Assembly (NCBI GenBank): GCA_022113835.1
Contig: JAILWY010000001.1
Coordinates: 6,758,001-6,822,000, forward strand
Reading direction: 5' to 3'
Length of the DNA: 64,000 nucleotides
Source of the DNA: Atopsyche davidsoni
Taxonomy: Eukaryota; Arthropoda; Insecta; Trichoptera; Hydrobiosidae
The position numbers were made by a program, and so were the translations under genes. Shown in pieces: positions 24,501 through 35,491 of this stretch; position 1 is the stretch's first letter, and every line of letters begins with the position of its first letter. Under the pieces are notes generated by a model, which was not told the DNA's origin, did not search any database, and saw only the letters and a program-made list of their open reading frames with translations.

Positions 24501-27030
24501 TAATAAAACAACTTTACATATAAAACCATAATTAGATTTTAAAAAAACTTTCAGTATAGTTTAATCATCGTATAAATATTAAGTCAAAACAGATTCTCAT
24601 CTCATTTGATGATAAAAATACAAAATCAATGAAACAATTTGCTCAGAGCAAACATATCTGAGAGAAAACTATCATATTAAGATTTGTTACATTTTTCACT
24701 TGTATTCAATTTCGACGAAGCAGTAAATATCTCAGCGCCTACAATGACAAACGCTATATTCCAAGCAAAAACACAAAAGAGAAATAAATATTTGTAATAT
24801 CTCCAAACCTGCTCAAGAGACACGGAGAGCGGAGAGGGACATCATAACTTTCAATATGTCCCGGCCACAAATCAAAATCCGGCTGCGGAGAAGACGCCCG
24901 GCTTAATTTGTTTTTTGTCGGCCAGGAGGCGACAGCTTCGGGGAAGAACCGCCGCTTTAAATTCGGGTACCTACAATAATAAAAGAACTGCGCATGCAGG
25001 GGCGGGGAGGCTCCTCCGCGGGAAACCTTTGGCGCAATAAACCTATCGGACAGGGGCGGCTCGTAAATGTTTTACATCTCAATATAGTATTATCCGTTTT
25101 TAATATTTTCGTCCGACTCTTTGTGCTGGAAAGCTTTATTGTACACCGATATGAACACTTCGGGGTGAGATTGTGTTGGTCAAATACTGTGCAAAATTAA
25201 TACGAAGCAATAAAATTCAACGGAAGAGATATATAATTCATAAAAGTGCCAATGAAACTCAAATCATTTTTTAACCTATACACGACTTAAAAAAAAAATT
25301 TAACAACAGAATAGTTTAATTTATAATACTCCATAATTTCGACGGCTCAATCGGACCAAAAATAAATAATTTTACTTTAATAGTAAAGACCTATACACTA
25401 AGAAAATGTTGACTTTATACGTGGGAGTAAAAGTATGAATTTTAATAAAACTATAATTAATTTTTTTTTTTAAATTTAGTATTTATATAGTAATGTTCGT
25501 AATTGTACTTTATAAAATATAATAATCCAAAGTTTAGATAATGTCACTGCTGTATGTTCCAGTGTAGTTTTTAGTATTATTTCTCACGGGCCGTCACTGG
25601 GAGCGTCAAATGAAACACCAAAGCAAAATATAAAGGTAGAGCACCGCCAGTTTTGGTTCCACGGTCCCCAGGATCGCAATATATCCGGCGGCAAACAAAA
25701 ACTTATTGTTGAGATCAAAACAAACAGATGTAAGGGTGGAAGTTCCATACAGCTCAAGATGTGCCGCGCGGGCCGAGACCCGCCGCGCCGCGCGGGAATG
25801 CCAACTTTTTATTTAATATGATACACGTCCCGTCGACTAGAGATGGGGATATGATGGACGATTAGGCAGCCTATCTTTTTGTTTTTACAAAGCGGGCAAA
25901 TTTTATTATGTAACTGTTTCAGGAATATTTATATTTGAAAAAAGTATTTCGTAAAATTAAATTGAATCAATAAAACATCATAGGTAATACAATCTTTACA
26001 ATCACTGTGAAATAGGATATTATGACACCCTTGCTATTCAATATTTCACGGGAAATTTATACTTATATTCTAAGGTACGCCCTTAAAATACACAATTTAT
26101 GAAAGCATTTTAAGTTGTTTATAATAAATGTAAGATTAAATTTTGACACCACCACATAAACTATTTTTTTTTAATCGACTTTTGAAGCTTATATATTTTT
26201 TAAATCTTTTCAAACAATTCAGTCAGTGTTTCATTTGAAATTTCAGCCTTGTAATTCAAAATCATCCAACAGGGAATATCATATTTCTTATTCTCTAAAA
26301 ACGTTTTTATATTTGAGGTCAAAGGTCTGAACAATTCAAAGAAATGTATAATATGATACGCAGGAAAAAAAAAACTAGCGCTTTTGTATTTTTGGTTTCT
26401 ACGTGCTCTAATGATATATTTGACCTCGGTTGTTTTTTGTGTTTGGGGAAAAAGAAATTATATCTATAATTAAGTAGAAATAAGCCCTGTTAACTAGATG
26501 ACATTGTTTACAAACAGGCAGTTCCTGGAGCCGCTATCTGCCTGACCCAGGCCGGCTCCAGCCTTGGAGGCCCGCCACTGCGGCGGCCGTCGCAGGTGTA
26601 TGCGGCGAGATCAATCTCTCGGATGTGCCACAAAGCTTTGAGACTTACCTTAGAAAAACACGACTTATTGCGTACTTACGAGGATCAGCGTCACTATTGT
26701 TTCTGTAAATAACGGTGAGATGTTAGGTTTGATTATGGAGGCTTGTCGGAGATCTTGTCGGCTTTTCGATATTGTTTTGTATTGAAATACCCAGAATATG
26801 GTAAAAAATATATTAATAGTAACAATCGTCTCATTCGTAAATTTTAATACTAAGCAAACCACGCACAGATTAGATTGCTGTATTAAAAGTTCAACAATAT
26901 TTAGCATCAAACAAAATATGGGAAAAACTAAAAATTCAGACACATTACGTATTATCTAGTTGTATTTTTGTTATTGAGTCAAAGTAACTGATTTATTCGA
27001 TTCATTATCTAAGGATTATAAAATGAAAAA
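21531..27030. other. AT-rich spacer with GC-rich islands
   Basis: Islands lie at about 22795-22960, 24830-25065, 25590-25850 and 26515-26645. The second has two further AGGGGCGG boxes (near 24999 and 25053). The third has a GC palindrome-like run near 25765-25797. Two minus-strand GTAAGT donor words (near 26647 and 26677) lie left of a 92-codon AT-rich minus-strand frame (26665-26943). That frame has no recognised domain and is not called a gene. Confidence 0.6.
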
Positions 27031-27066
27031 AATTCTTGATAACTTGGTCAATAGTTATCAAGAATT
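27031..27066. repeat. 14-bp hairpin
   Basis: Arms 27031-27044 and 27053-27066 are exact reverse complements (AATTCTTGATAACT) with an 8-base loop. No flanking duplication is recognised. Confidence 0.55.
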
Positions 27067-29808
27067 GTAAAATAATTAAAATATCATTAATTTTGAGACA
27101 TTCGACTTTACTATTTTTCAATAAACGATATTATTTCTTTGCTGATATAAATTCGCTAAACGGTAATATTAATTAATGTAAAAATTTCATTCGTGTCTAA
27201 AATGAAAATGACTTTCTCGCATCTGATGAACTCTCTGATTGTTGTCACCAACAAGTACTACCACCGAAACCTCATATTTACTAAGCCGGAGGAATCAAAA
27301 TATAAATCCTCACGGTGAAGACTTTAGATTCATCTTGTATAAAAATAAACATTACCAGCAAACACACAAAGCACTTGAAAGAATACTGGTTTTAAATATT
27401 TTACTACGCTTTATAGCATCTCGTCAACGAAGTAACGTGTCATCTGTTAAATTGATACAAAATTTTAAAATTACTTACGTACTCTGCCGTCTTTGAAAAA
27501 TTTGTAACGCGATAACTAGCAGCAACTTGTAACGAAGGGATAACATGCAAAATATACAGTAAACAAAAATGGGCTAGAATTTATTATATAAAATCTACGT
27601 GCAGTATAGATGTTATCCGGCTTTGTGCACAGAAGGCTTATGTACCAGAGTCTTGTGTACTAACTTCCACCACCCCTGAATGCCACCGACATCACCCCTC
27701 AACGGGGCAGAGTGTACTGTGAGTACCTACTCGTACCCCTCTCGCTCGAGCCAATGACTCCGAATAATTTCTCGAGCCATTTCCCTCATAGATATTGCGC
27801 GGTCTGGGTAACCGTGGAAGGCAACTGTGAACTCTGCAGCACTATCTGAAGGGATTCAATTATTATTCAGGCCTAACTTTGAACAAATCCGTTTAATTTT
27901 TGTATTTCCTTCAATTTTTTTTAAACGAATACGTAAATTTACTATGTAAATTAAAAATGTACTCAACAAAGCAAATAAATAATAAATAGAATATACGAAA
28001 AAATAATAATGTTTTTTTTAAAACGGTAACAGCAATTAACAAAAGTGCACTTTAAAATAAATATTTTTAAAGGATCAAGTAAAATACCTTGACGAGTTTG
28101 TAGTGAAGTGTTTTAAAAATAAATTTAATTTTTAAAAAAATAAAAAAAAGTGACAAACCATGTTATGTATGTATAATAAAACATATTTTCATTTAAACTA
28201 CAAATATAGTAAATAATTATTGCATTGATATAAAATTGTTATAAATTGTTATATATAAAATTGATATAAATTGTTATATATAAAATTGATATAAAACGTT
28301 GATTTTCAACGCTAATCTCCGAAATTAAAATACTAGATCCCTTGACAGTAATATTGTGAAAAGAACATACCAAAATCTTTTATTAACTCAAACGAAAACG
28401 CTGGCTGCCTTCATAATATTTTTTTTTTACTTTTCAAGAGCCGGCTCTGATAATTTAAAATAATTATATCCAGAAAACAAATCAAACAAAACTACTTGGA
28501 ACACAGGCGGTTCGTTTTTATTTTCCCTATTAAAATACTTACAGCTTTAGTTCAAGCCCCTCCGCTCTCGAACATCCCAATAAGAGGACGACGGAAATGC
28601 AATTTTTCCGAAAGAGGAAAAGTGAATAAAATTGAGAGATAATCTTTAATTCATTGTGGAAGGAACATTTACTCCGCTAAGCTCATGGCATTCTACTTTA
28701 CACTCTTCTGCGTTTTTTGTATTTTCAATTCGACGCGCTTCGGTCGTTTGCTCGTTTCGGTAAAGGATTCGCTCTTTATGGAGCTTAGCCGTTTTAATTC
28801 AGATGAGATTTTGTACCAAAGACATCATATATTAAATTTATTTACATCTCTGGGTGCTTTATTATTTATAACATTAATTATAAAGCATGAAGATTTTTAA
28901 ACATTTCAATCGTAATAAAATATCCTCTTTTCGTTTCAACGCCAAACAATCGTGCTTATTAATTTTTTTTACATATTTGAACTTAAATTAAATTAAATTT
29001 TAACAGAACATTCTTTCTTCATATTTTATAGCAAAAAATAATGCATATTTATACATATTTAAGAATGTTCGTTTAGCATATTACTATAAACGGCCATAAC
29101 ATAAATACATTTGTCACTGGAGACTCCAATTTATTATTATTTGTTGTCTTTTATAAAATCATAATAATATTAAAGCGCATCTCGGTTAGTGGCGATATTG
29201 TGGCATGAAATTTACATAAGTCGAAATGCACAATCTATATTTATGCACATTTCAATACCGAAATATAGCAGCCAACACGGCGCCATATCCCTGCGAGCGA
29301 AGCGCAAAAATGCAATCGGGTCGGATATCAAAAATAATAAATGCATCGAGGGAGTCCGCGCCGCGCACACTCGCAGCGAGGGAGATCCGTTACTGGTAAG
29401 ACCGCGGACTGCAGTGCCATTCATCCAGCAGCCGACCCGGGAGGGTCCATACGTCACGGGAAATCGTTCAGCTTCGAATTACTGGCAGCCCCTACGATGA
29501 CTGGAGATAGGGTTCAGAATCGCTCTCCTCTGGAACTCGGCTACATATACCGACTTTATTTCAAAGAAAGACATCCTCTATGCGTCTATGCAATCGCAAA
29601 GTGTTTTAATGTTTTCAATTTTTTTTTTTTTCATAGATGACGTTGTAAAATATGAACACTTTTTTAAGCATCTTATTTTTGTATGACTTTTTTCTGTCAA
29701 AATATGAACATTGTTTATTTATTTTATTTTAATTCAAAACTATATTGTACCGATAAGTTAACTTTCTTAATATTTTTATATAAATTAAAGAAAAAATATA
29801 TCAATATG
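27067..29808. other. AT-rich spacer with GC-rich islands
   Basis: Islands lie at about 27640-27860 and 29270-29540. The second holds a donor-like CTG|GTAAGA (near 29397) after an open frame that starts at 29189, but the frame has no recognisable protein motif. No gene is called. Confidence 0.6.
28225..28297 (+). repeat. AT-rich minisatellite
   Basis: Two full units and one partial unit begin TTGATATAAA at 28225, 28261 and 28286. Full units end in TTGTTATATATAAAA. The second unit is 25 bases; the first has an extra 11-base insertion. Confidence 0.7.
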
Positions 29809-29847
29809 AGCTCTCAAGAGTCACTGTATAAGTGACTCTTGAGAGCT
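29809..29847. repeat. Perfect 17-bp hairpin
   Basis: Arms 29809-29825 and 29831-29847 (AGCTCTCAAGAGTCACT and its complement) are exact, with a 5-base loop GTATA. The arms are of mixed base composition, so chance is less likely than for AT-only palindromes. It does not resemble the tRNA-like palindromes elsewhere in the window. Confidence 0.75.
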
Positions 29848-32800
29848 AGCAAGTTGCGCGAGTTCTGGGAACCCTCTCACCCCTGTACATTCTACATATC
29901 CTGTTGTAAAATAAGCAGACAAGTCTGTTCGAAGAAAATTTCTCCAATAAATACATTCTTATCCTGAAATTTTTCGCCAGAGGTATTTTGTTTTAATCAA
30001 TAATCTTATCTTAAAATAGATATATATTTTAAACAAATAAAAAGTAATATTATCATATTATACATAGTAAATAAATGAATTCAATAAATGAAAAGTCGAA
30101 TAAAAATAATAATCTTAGATACTACACAAAAAATGCTTATTTTTTATTTAATTAAAAAAATATTTGTATATTCAGCATAAAAACGATATTCTTAATAAAA
30201 AGTTTAATAAAATTAGGTTATGGTCAATAATAAAATATTATTGGTTACCCGTATCATTAATTCAAATCAGAATAAATGTAGATTGTGGGAATATTGAATT
30301 ATTTTATTATTAATATTTCAGAAAGACAACTAATTTCATAAAGTTGCGAATTTTATCTCATAAAGTAAAAATAATCTTGTTTTAAGCCGTTGATGTATAA
30401 AATTTATCTCCTATTTAATTTTTTAGGAAATTATATTTTACATACGAAATGTTTATTTATAAAATAAAGGTAAATTTATCAAACATGTATTTAAGGATAA
30501 ATGCGGGTCTTCTCTTATTTTAAATTAAATAATACTAAAAATAGTGAAAATACATTATCATATAATATTGTACTATTCCAAGTTCGTTAATAATTCCTTA
30601 GTAATAACAGTCGTAATCCGTTGTCACACCTTTCTGAAGGCATTTAAATATTTATTATGTCAATAGGCAGGGATGACAGCCAACGAGGGGAGGAGGCTTT
30701 CAGTATCGATAGACTGTGCACACAACAGAGTTCATAATTCTATACATATTTGCGTTTAGCACATAGACACGCTAAGATACAACAGATTGCACATTATTTT
30801 TATTTTAAATATTTTTAAGAATAAGCGATTAAGAATAAATAAAATTAATAAGCGTTTTTAATAATAAACACGTTTGATAAACAGATTATTTTTATTTATT
30901 TTTTTAAAATTCAAAAGCAACCTTTGTCAACCTATGCAAATCGTTTTCATTACTATATTTGTATGCACACTTTAAATCAAAAATATTAGGATCGGCTAAA
31001 AGCGTATTTTTGTTATTTTTGGTTTACATTTACTTGTATTTAAAATAATTTTCAATTTATGATTATATGACACAATTAGACTCGCAATATTCTAAAGTAG
31101 CCTGAAGCATCTCAGGGAAATTTGATATTTGCTATCCAGTTTAACGATAATAGATCTCAAAAGACCTCAAATTTTTATGGTATTTTTTTTAGAACTCTAC
31201 GATTCGTTATTTACATATGAGAATGATATTTTAAAAACTAAACTCATTTATTTTTACATATAACCATTATTCTCTTTATCACCAAAGTATAAAGTGAAAT
31301 AATACTTTGAGAATATATTCAGGTTTGTAACTTGACATTTTTGTGCTCGGAGACAATAAAGGTTAATAGTATGATTTTAAAAACTTTAAGATTCATACTA
31401 AAAAAATATTAAATAATTAATTAAATTGTATTTTAATAACAATAATTATTGTATGTTTATATTTAATTGTACTCTTTAAAAACATAATTTAATCAATTCT
31501 TTAATTAAATCATACTTACCATTTGCCATCACATTTCAGTATATTTTACTCTGGTTCTCAAAACAAGGCTTTTTTTGATCCACGGGAAGGCTTCGCAGAA
31601 AGAGGGAAGCGCGGGGCTCTCGCGCCGTGGAATAATTATGTGTAAACATTCTCCCCCCGAGGGCTAACCTCCCCTCACCCCCTGGCAGAAACGTGTTATA
31701 TTCAAATGAACAGATTTGATGTATTCATAAGTGAGAGAATAGGACCGATTTACAGAATTTATACTTCAAATCATGTTCATCGATTTATTTGGTGAAATTC
31801 TCTTACGCCAAAACGCTTAAATAGAAATAATTAAGAGTTTTATTTATTTTTATTAAATAATTAATATCTTGAGAGATTATTATTTTTATTCATAGTGTTA
31901 TTTTAATATCTATATTTCAGGAATACTTTGATTAAAAACAACCAAGTAGATTGATACTTATGTTTAGTTTATTTTACATGTAGAAAATAATAATAGGATT
32001 CAGCATACGAAAATTAGAAGCCGAAATATTCACTAAATGTTCTCTCAAACTAAAGAAAGATAAATATTTTTAGTCATTAAAAAAATGTATAATTTATAAA
32101 AGAAGCAATTTATCTCAATTGCGTGCATTACAGCATTTTATTATCATTTAAAATACATTCAGAAACAAAAACACGCCAAAAACAATGCATCCCGACCTCA
32201 ATCCGACCAAATTTAAAAGTAAACCGCGGCTGCACTCACAAAACATTCCAACCGACAACAACACATTCATTCCAAAGGGGAGAGACAAAAAATCGGCGCT
32301 TATTGGAATATTCAACGGGTGGCGCGGGGACGCTTCGCAGAGAGACATATTAATGGGGTAATTATCCCCGGAGTTTATTCTGCGCAGTTTGAAACAATAA
32401 AAACAGCCCCCGTCCCCGTCCACCCCGTCCACCCCGGCCACCCTGTTCACCCCGTCCACCCCGCTCGCATCACGGGTCCAACTTTTAATATATGCGAAAT
32501 CATCAAAGCGCAGAATGGCCCCCGGCAGACGAATCGCAGTCCGATTTTCGTTTGCCAAAGACCGTCTTCGGGGTTGGAAAAGTTCCGATTTTCAATCAGT
32601 TTTTTGTCCGCGGTGGTATTTCCGGCTGAGAGGCTTGGAAGGGAATATTTTATTGTTCCGGCTTAATTTCCTTGGCGACTTTATTACTGAAGTGCATACA
32701 AGCCGAGCGCGGGTCGTTATCGGCCCGCAACTTTGGTACGTTAGTTAATCAATAATAAATTACTTTTGCTTCTAATTATAGTTCGAAACGGAAAATTTTG

Positions 32801-33322
32801 CCTTTGTGTTTTATTAGTTTTTCATGAATATTTCATTAATTTGATTTTATATTTAACATAATGCAAATCAAGACAAAATGTGAACGCATATAAATGGAAT
32901 ATTGGTGTTTGATACAAAAGGTGCGTGCTAAGTTACGTACGTTACTCGTGAATAATCAAAGTTAATTCGAGGCAAAGAAAGTTTATATTTTATATAGCAT
33001 ATTTTATCTATATATTAGAGGAAGTGAAAAATAACAAATCGATTATTTTATAAAGTAACTTTACGTCGCCAATTTTTTTTTATTATTATACACGTTTTAT
33101 GAAATGTTTAAAAAGACATTACTTAATTCATTTATGGATGTTTCATGTAAATTAAAAAAAATCATACCAAACTGTTAAGTTGTTTTTATAAATTCAAAAT
33201 AGTAATATAAAAAAAATATTTTTATTTTTTTCTATTAAATTAAATGGTAGCAATGAGGTTAAATAATAAATATCGGATTGAATGAGAATTCAGTTTTTGT
33301 TGTTAAATTTAGACATTTTACG
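29848..33322. other. AT-rich spacer with GC-rich islands
   Basis: A very AT-rich run (about 29990-31560) carries almost no features beyond a small patch near 30640-30715. GC-rich islands follow at about 31575-31690 and 32205-32745. Open frames of 115 (plus) and 136 (minus) codons in the last island come from the CCCCGTCCA minisatellite and its flanks and have no domain. Confidence 0.6.
32406..32465 (+). repeat. GC-rich 9-bp minisatellite
   Basis: About six imperfect copies of CCCCGTCCA lie in tandem. Because 9 is a multiple of three, both strands stay open (HPV-type or GVD-type dipeptide-rich readings), which explains the long frames here. Confidence 0.8.
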
Positions 33323-33334
33323 AATTTATCATTC

Positions 33335-33549
33335 GTATATCTATTTATGGATTGGTCAATCAGATGCGTATTTATTACCCATTACGGGTTTATTATATTA
33401 TTACTAATATGATTAAGAAAAATATCATCGTGTAATGTAAACCATGAGATGTGGGTTCAAATCCCACACAAATCACGATGATGTTTTTCTGAGAGTTTCT
33501 TTAAATCATCTTCTATATATGAACTAATGTGCCTAATCATATTAGTAAT
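33335..33549 (+). mobile_element. Palindromic tRNA-Thr-like element, copy 2 (short)
   Basis: Flanking direct repeats AATTTATCATTC (33323-33334 and 33550-33561, 11-12 bp) mark an insertion. The left 65 bases match those of the 35.2 kb copy nearly base for base. The plus strand has a B box GGTTCAAATCC (33454-33464) and a following tail (GATGATGTTTTTCTGAGAG and on). The left arm of the palindrome has largely been deleted, leaving short inverted ends ATTACTAATATGATTA and its complement. Confidence 0.82.
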
Positions 33550-33561
33550 AATTTATCATTC

Positions 33562-35143
33562 CATTAAAAATCATGCGACTTAATAATAAAGCTTAAAATC
33601 ATCGTTGATAATAAAACAATAAGCTTTTATATATATATTATTTTAAATACCTCGACTAGAAAGTCAATTAAAATTAACAAATATTATGAATTATATATAA
33701 TTTGACTGGATAATTGAATCCATGATATCTACTTAGAAATAAGCGGTTGCAATTATTCGATGATAAAAGAAAACAATATGTGCAATTCCAATCAACGAAG
33801 ACTTTTCATTAAAACAAGCAAAATCGCTGAAAATACGAACGCACCCAGATACAAGGGAACGCCGAGTCTTATTCAATTGTACATTTCGATATTAATAGAC
33901 TTCTGTACCATTTGCAGGTCCCCTGATTTCGCCTCTGAATGCTATGGCCGTGGTGGCCTTTACAGTTTTATTGCGTGACAGTGGCGGCGGCGAGCGTGCC
34001 CAACAATAAAACCTGACATTTTCTTTATTCAGTAAAACACCCGGGGAGGTATCACAACATTCACTCCGGCTTAAACTTTGCTAAGTGAATGGTTTCAATT
34101 GACATTTCTGGCACTATTGACACAAACTAATACAATATCATAATAATTTTATTGGAAACAACACCAAACAAAACGCGATGTTTTGCAAACTTCCAATTAT
34201 ACTTATAAAGCAAGTTTCAACTCAAAAAAATTCTTAAAGCGATGGTTGCAACGTGAAACGTTTGAATTACTTTTAATTTATCCTATATGTTTTTAAATCA
34301 TTAAAATATCAAACACCATGTGTTTTTGTACTACTGTTAATATATTTAGTAAATTTTGTGAAAATTAACTAACGCTACTAACTAATTAACTAAATTAACA
34401 AAGCTCACTGAATTAACGCAAAATATTTTTGTTGTAATCTATTTTATGTTCTAGACTCAAAATTTAAAATTTTAATACCATATTAATAATAAATTGTTTA
34501 TTTTTTATTCGTAAATTTTTAATACGATACCATTATATAATTACACAAAATAAAATATTTACAAAGAAATAAAAGATATCCAAAGAAATCGTGACACTTT
34601 AACTAAAAGATACTGGATCGTATGATAGCCACACACCATATGAAAAATAAAAGAATCAGAAATTATTTTTTTTTGGATATGTATTAGTATTTGCGTTTGA
34701 ATCCACATAATTGAAGTAATCATTCCTTTATTTTTAAATAATTTATTTGGAAGTTTTTCGGTGTTTGCGAAAATTCACAATCTCCTACTTCACTGTCCTC
34801 TCTTCGCTTAAGCTCGGTCCTCTCAATATCCAATAATAAAAACGTAATCATCTAATGAGCGCCTAGGGCGGGGGCCGAGGGGCGCAGTCCGATAAGCCGC
34901 GACTCTGCCCTCCCCCCGGGCCCCATGGCAGCCATGGCTTATTTCGGAGATTACAAAGTAGCCTTGCACAGTGGATGGGTATTGTTGGCTCTTATTGCAG
35001 TTTGATTTGTTCTGATGAAATATTGTTTTTGTGCAACAATAATGTTTCTCCATTGCTCTAACGATCTAATATGCAAGTAAAAATAAAATAAATGGTTATT
35101 GTATAAATAATCTTGTTAGTCATTATATTAAAAATTTTGATAG
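33562..35143. other. AT-rich spacer with GC-rich islands
   Basis: Islands lie at about 33820-34080 and 34845-34965. A 72-codon and a 76-codon frame cover them without domains. The rest is AT-rich DNA with no feature seen. Confidence 0.6.
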
Positions 35144-35152
35144 ATATATAAC

Positions 35153-35481
35153 GTATCTATTTATGGATTGGTCAATCAGATGCGTATTTATTACCCATTA
35201 CGGGTTTATTATATTATTACTAATATAATTAGGCACATTAGTTCATATATAGAAGATGATTTCAAAGAAACTCTCAGAAAAATATCATCGTGATTTGTGT
35301 GGGATTTGAAGCCACATCTCCTGGTTTACATGACCGGTGTACTAGCCCTTGTACTCTTTGGTCATGTAAACCAGGAGATGTGGGTTCAAATCCCACACAA
35401 ATCACGATGATATTTATATGAGAGTTTCTTTGAAATCATCTTCTATATATGAACTAATGTGCCTAGTCATATTAGTAATAC
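35153..35481 (+). mobile_element. Palindromic tRNA-Thr-like element, copy 3 (long palindrome)
   Basis: The element lies between 9-10 bp direct repeats ATATATAAC(G) (35144-35152 and 35482-35490). It starts with a single-sided extension of about 63 bases (GTATCTATTTATGG and on) and continues as two 120-bp inverted arms with a 24-base loop. Each arm holds a tRNA 3' half (anticodon arm CATGTAAACC and T arm) followed by a non-tRNA tail. There is no poly-A tail. The ends GTAT and ATAC are complementary for four bases only. Confidence 0.85.
35216..35479. repeat. Near-perfect 120-bp inverted repeat
   Basis: Left arm 35216-35335 and right arm 35360-35479 differ at about 5 of 120 positions, around a loop at 35336-35359. 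The right arm keeps an intact B box GGTTCAAATCC (35383-35393, plus strand); the left arm has a changed one on the minus strand (35302-35313). Any transcript across the element would fold into a long hairpin. Confidence 0.9.
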
Positions 35482-35491
35482 ATATATAACG

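Noticed and set aside
26665..26943. A 92-codon minus-strand frame near two GTAAGT words
   Set aside because: It is AT-rich and hydrophobic by composition, with no domain, and donor words are common by chance in this much DNA.
32148..32666. Overlapping frames of 136 (minus) and 115 (plus) codons
   Set aside because: Both come from the 9-bp CCCCGTCCA minisatellite and GC-rich flanks. The repeat length keeps frames open; no domain is seen.
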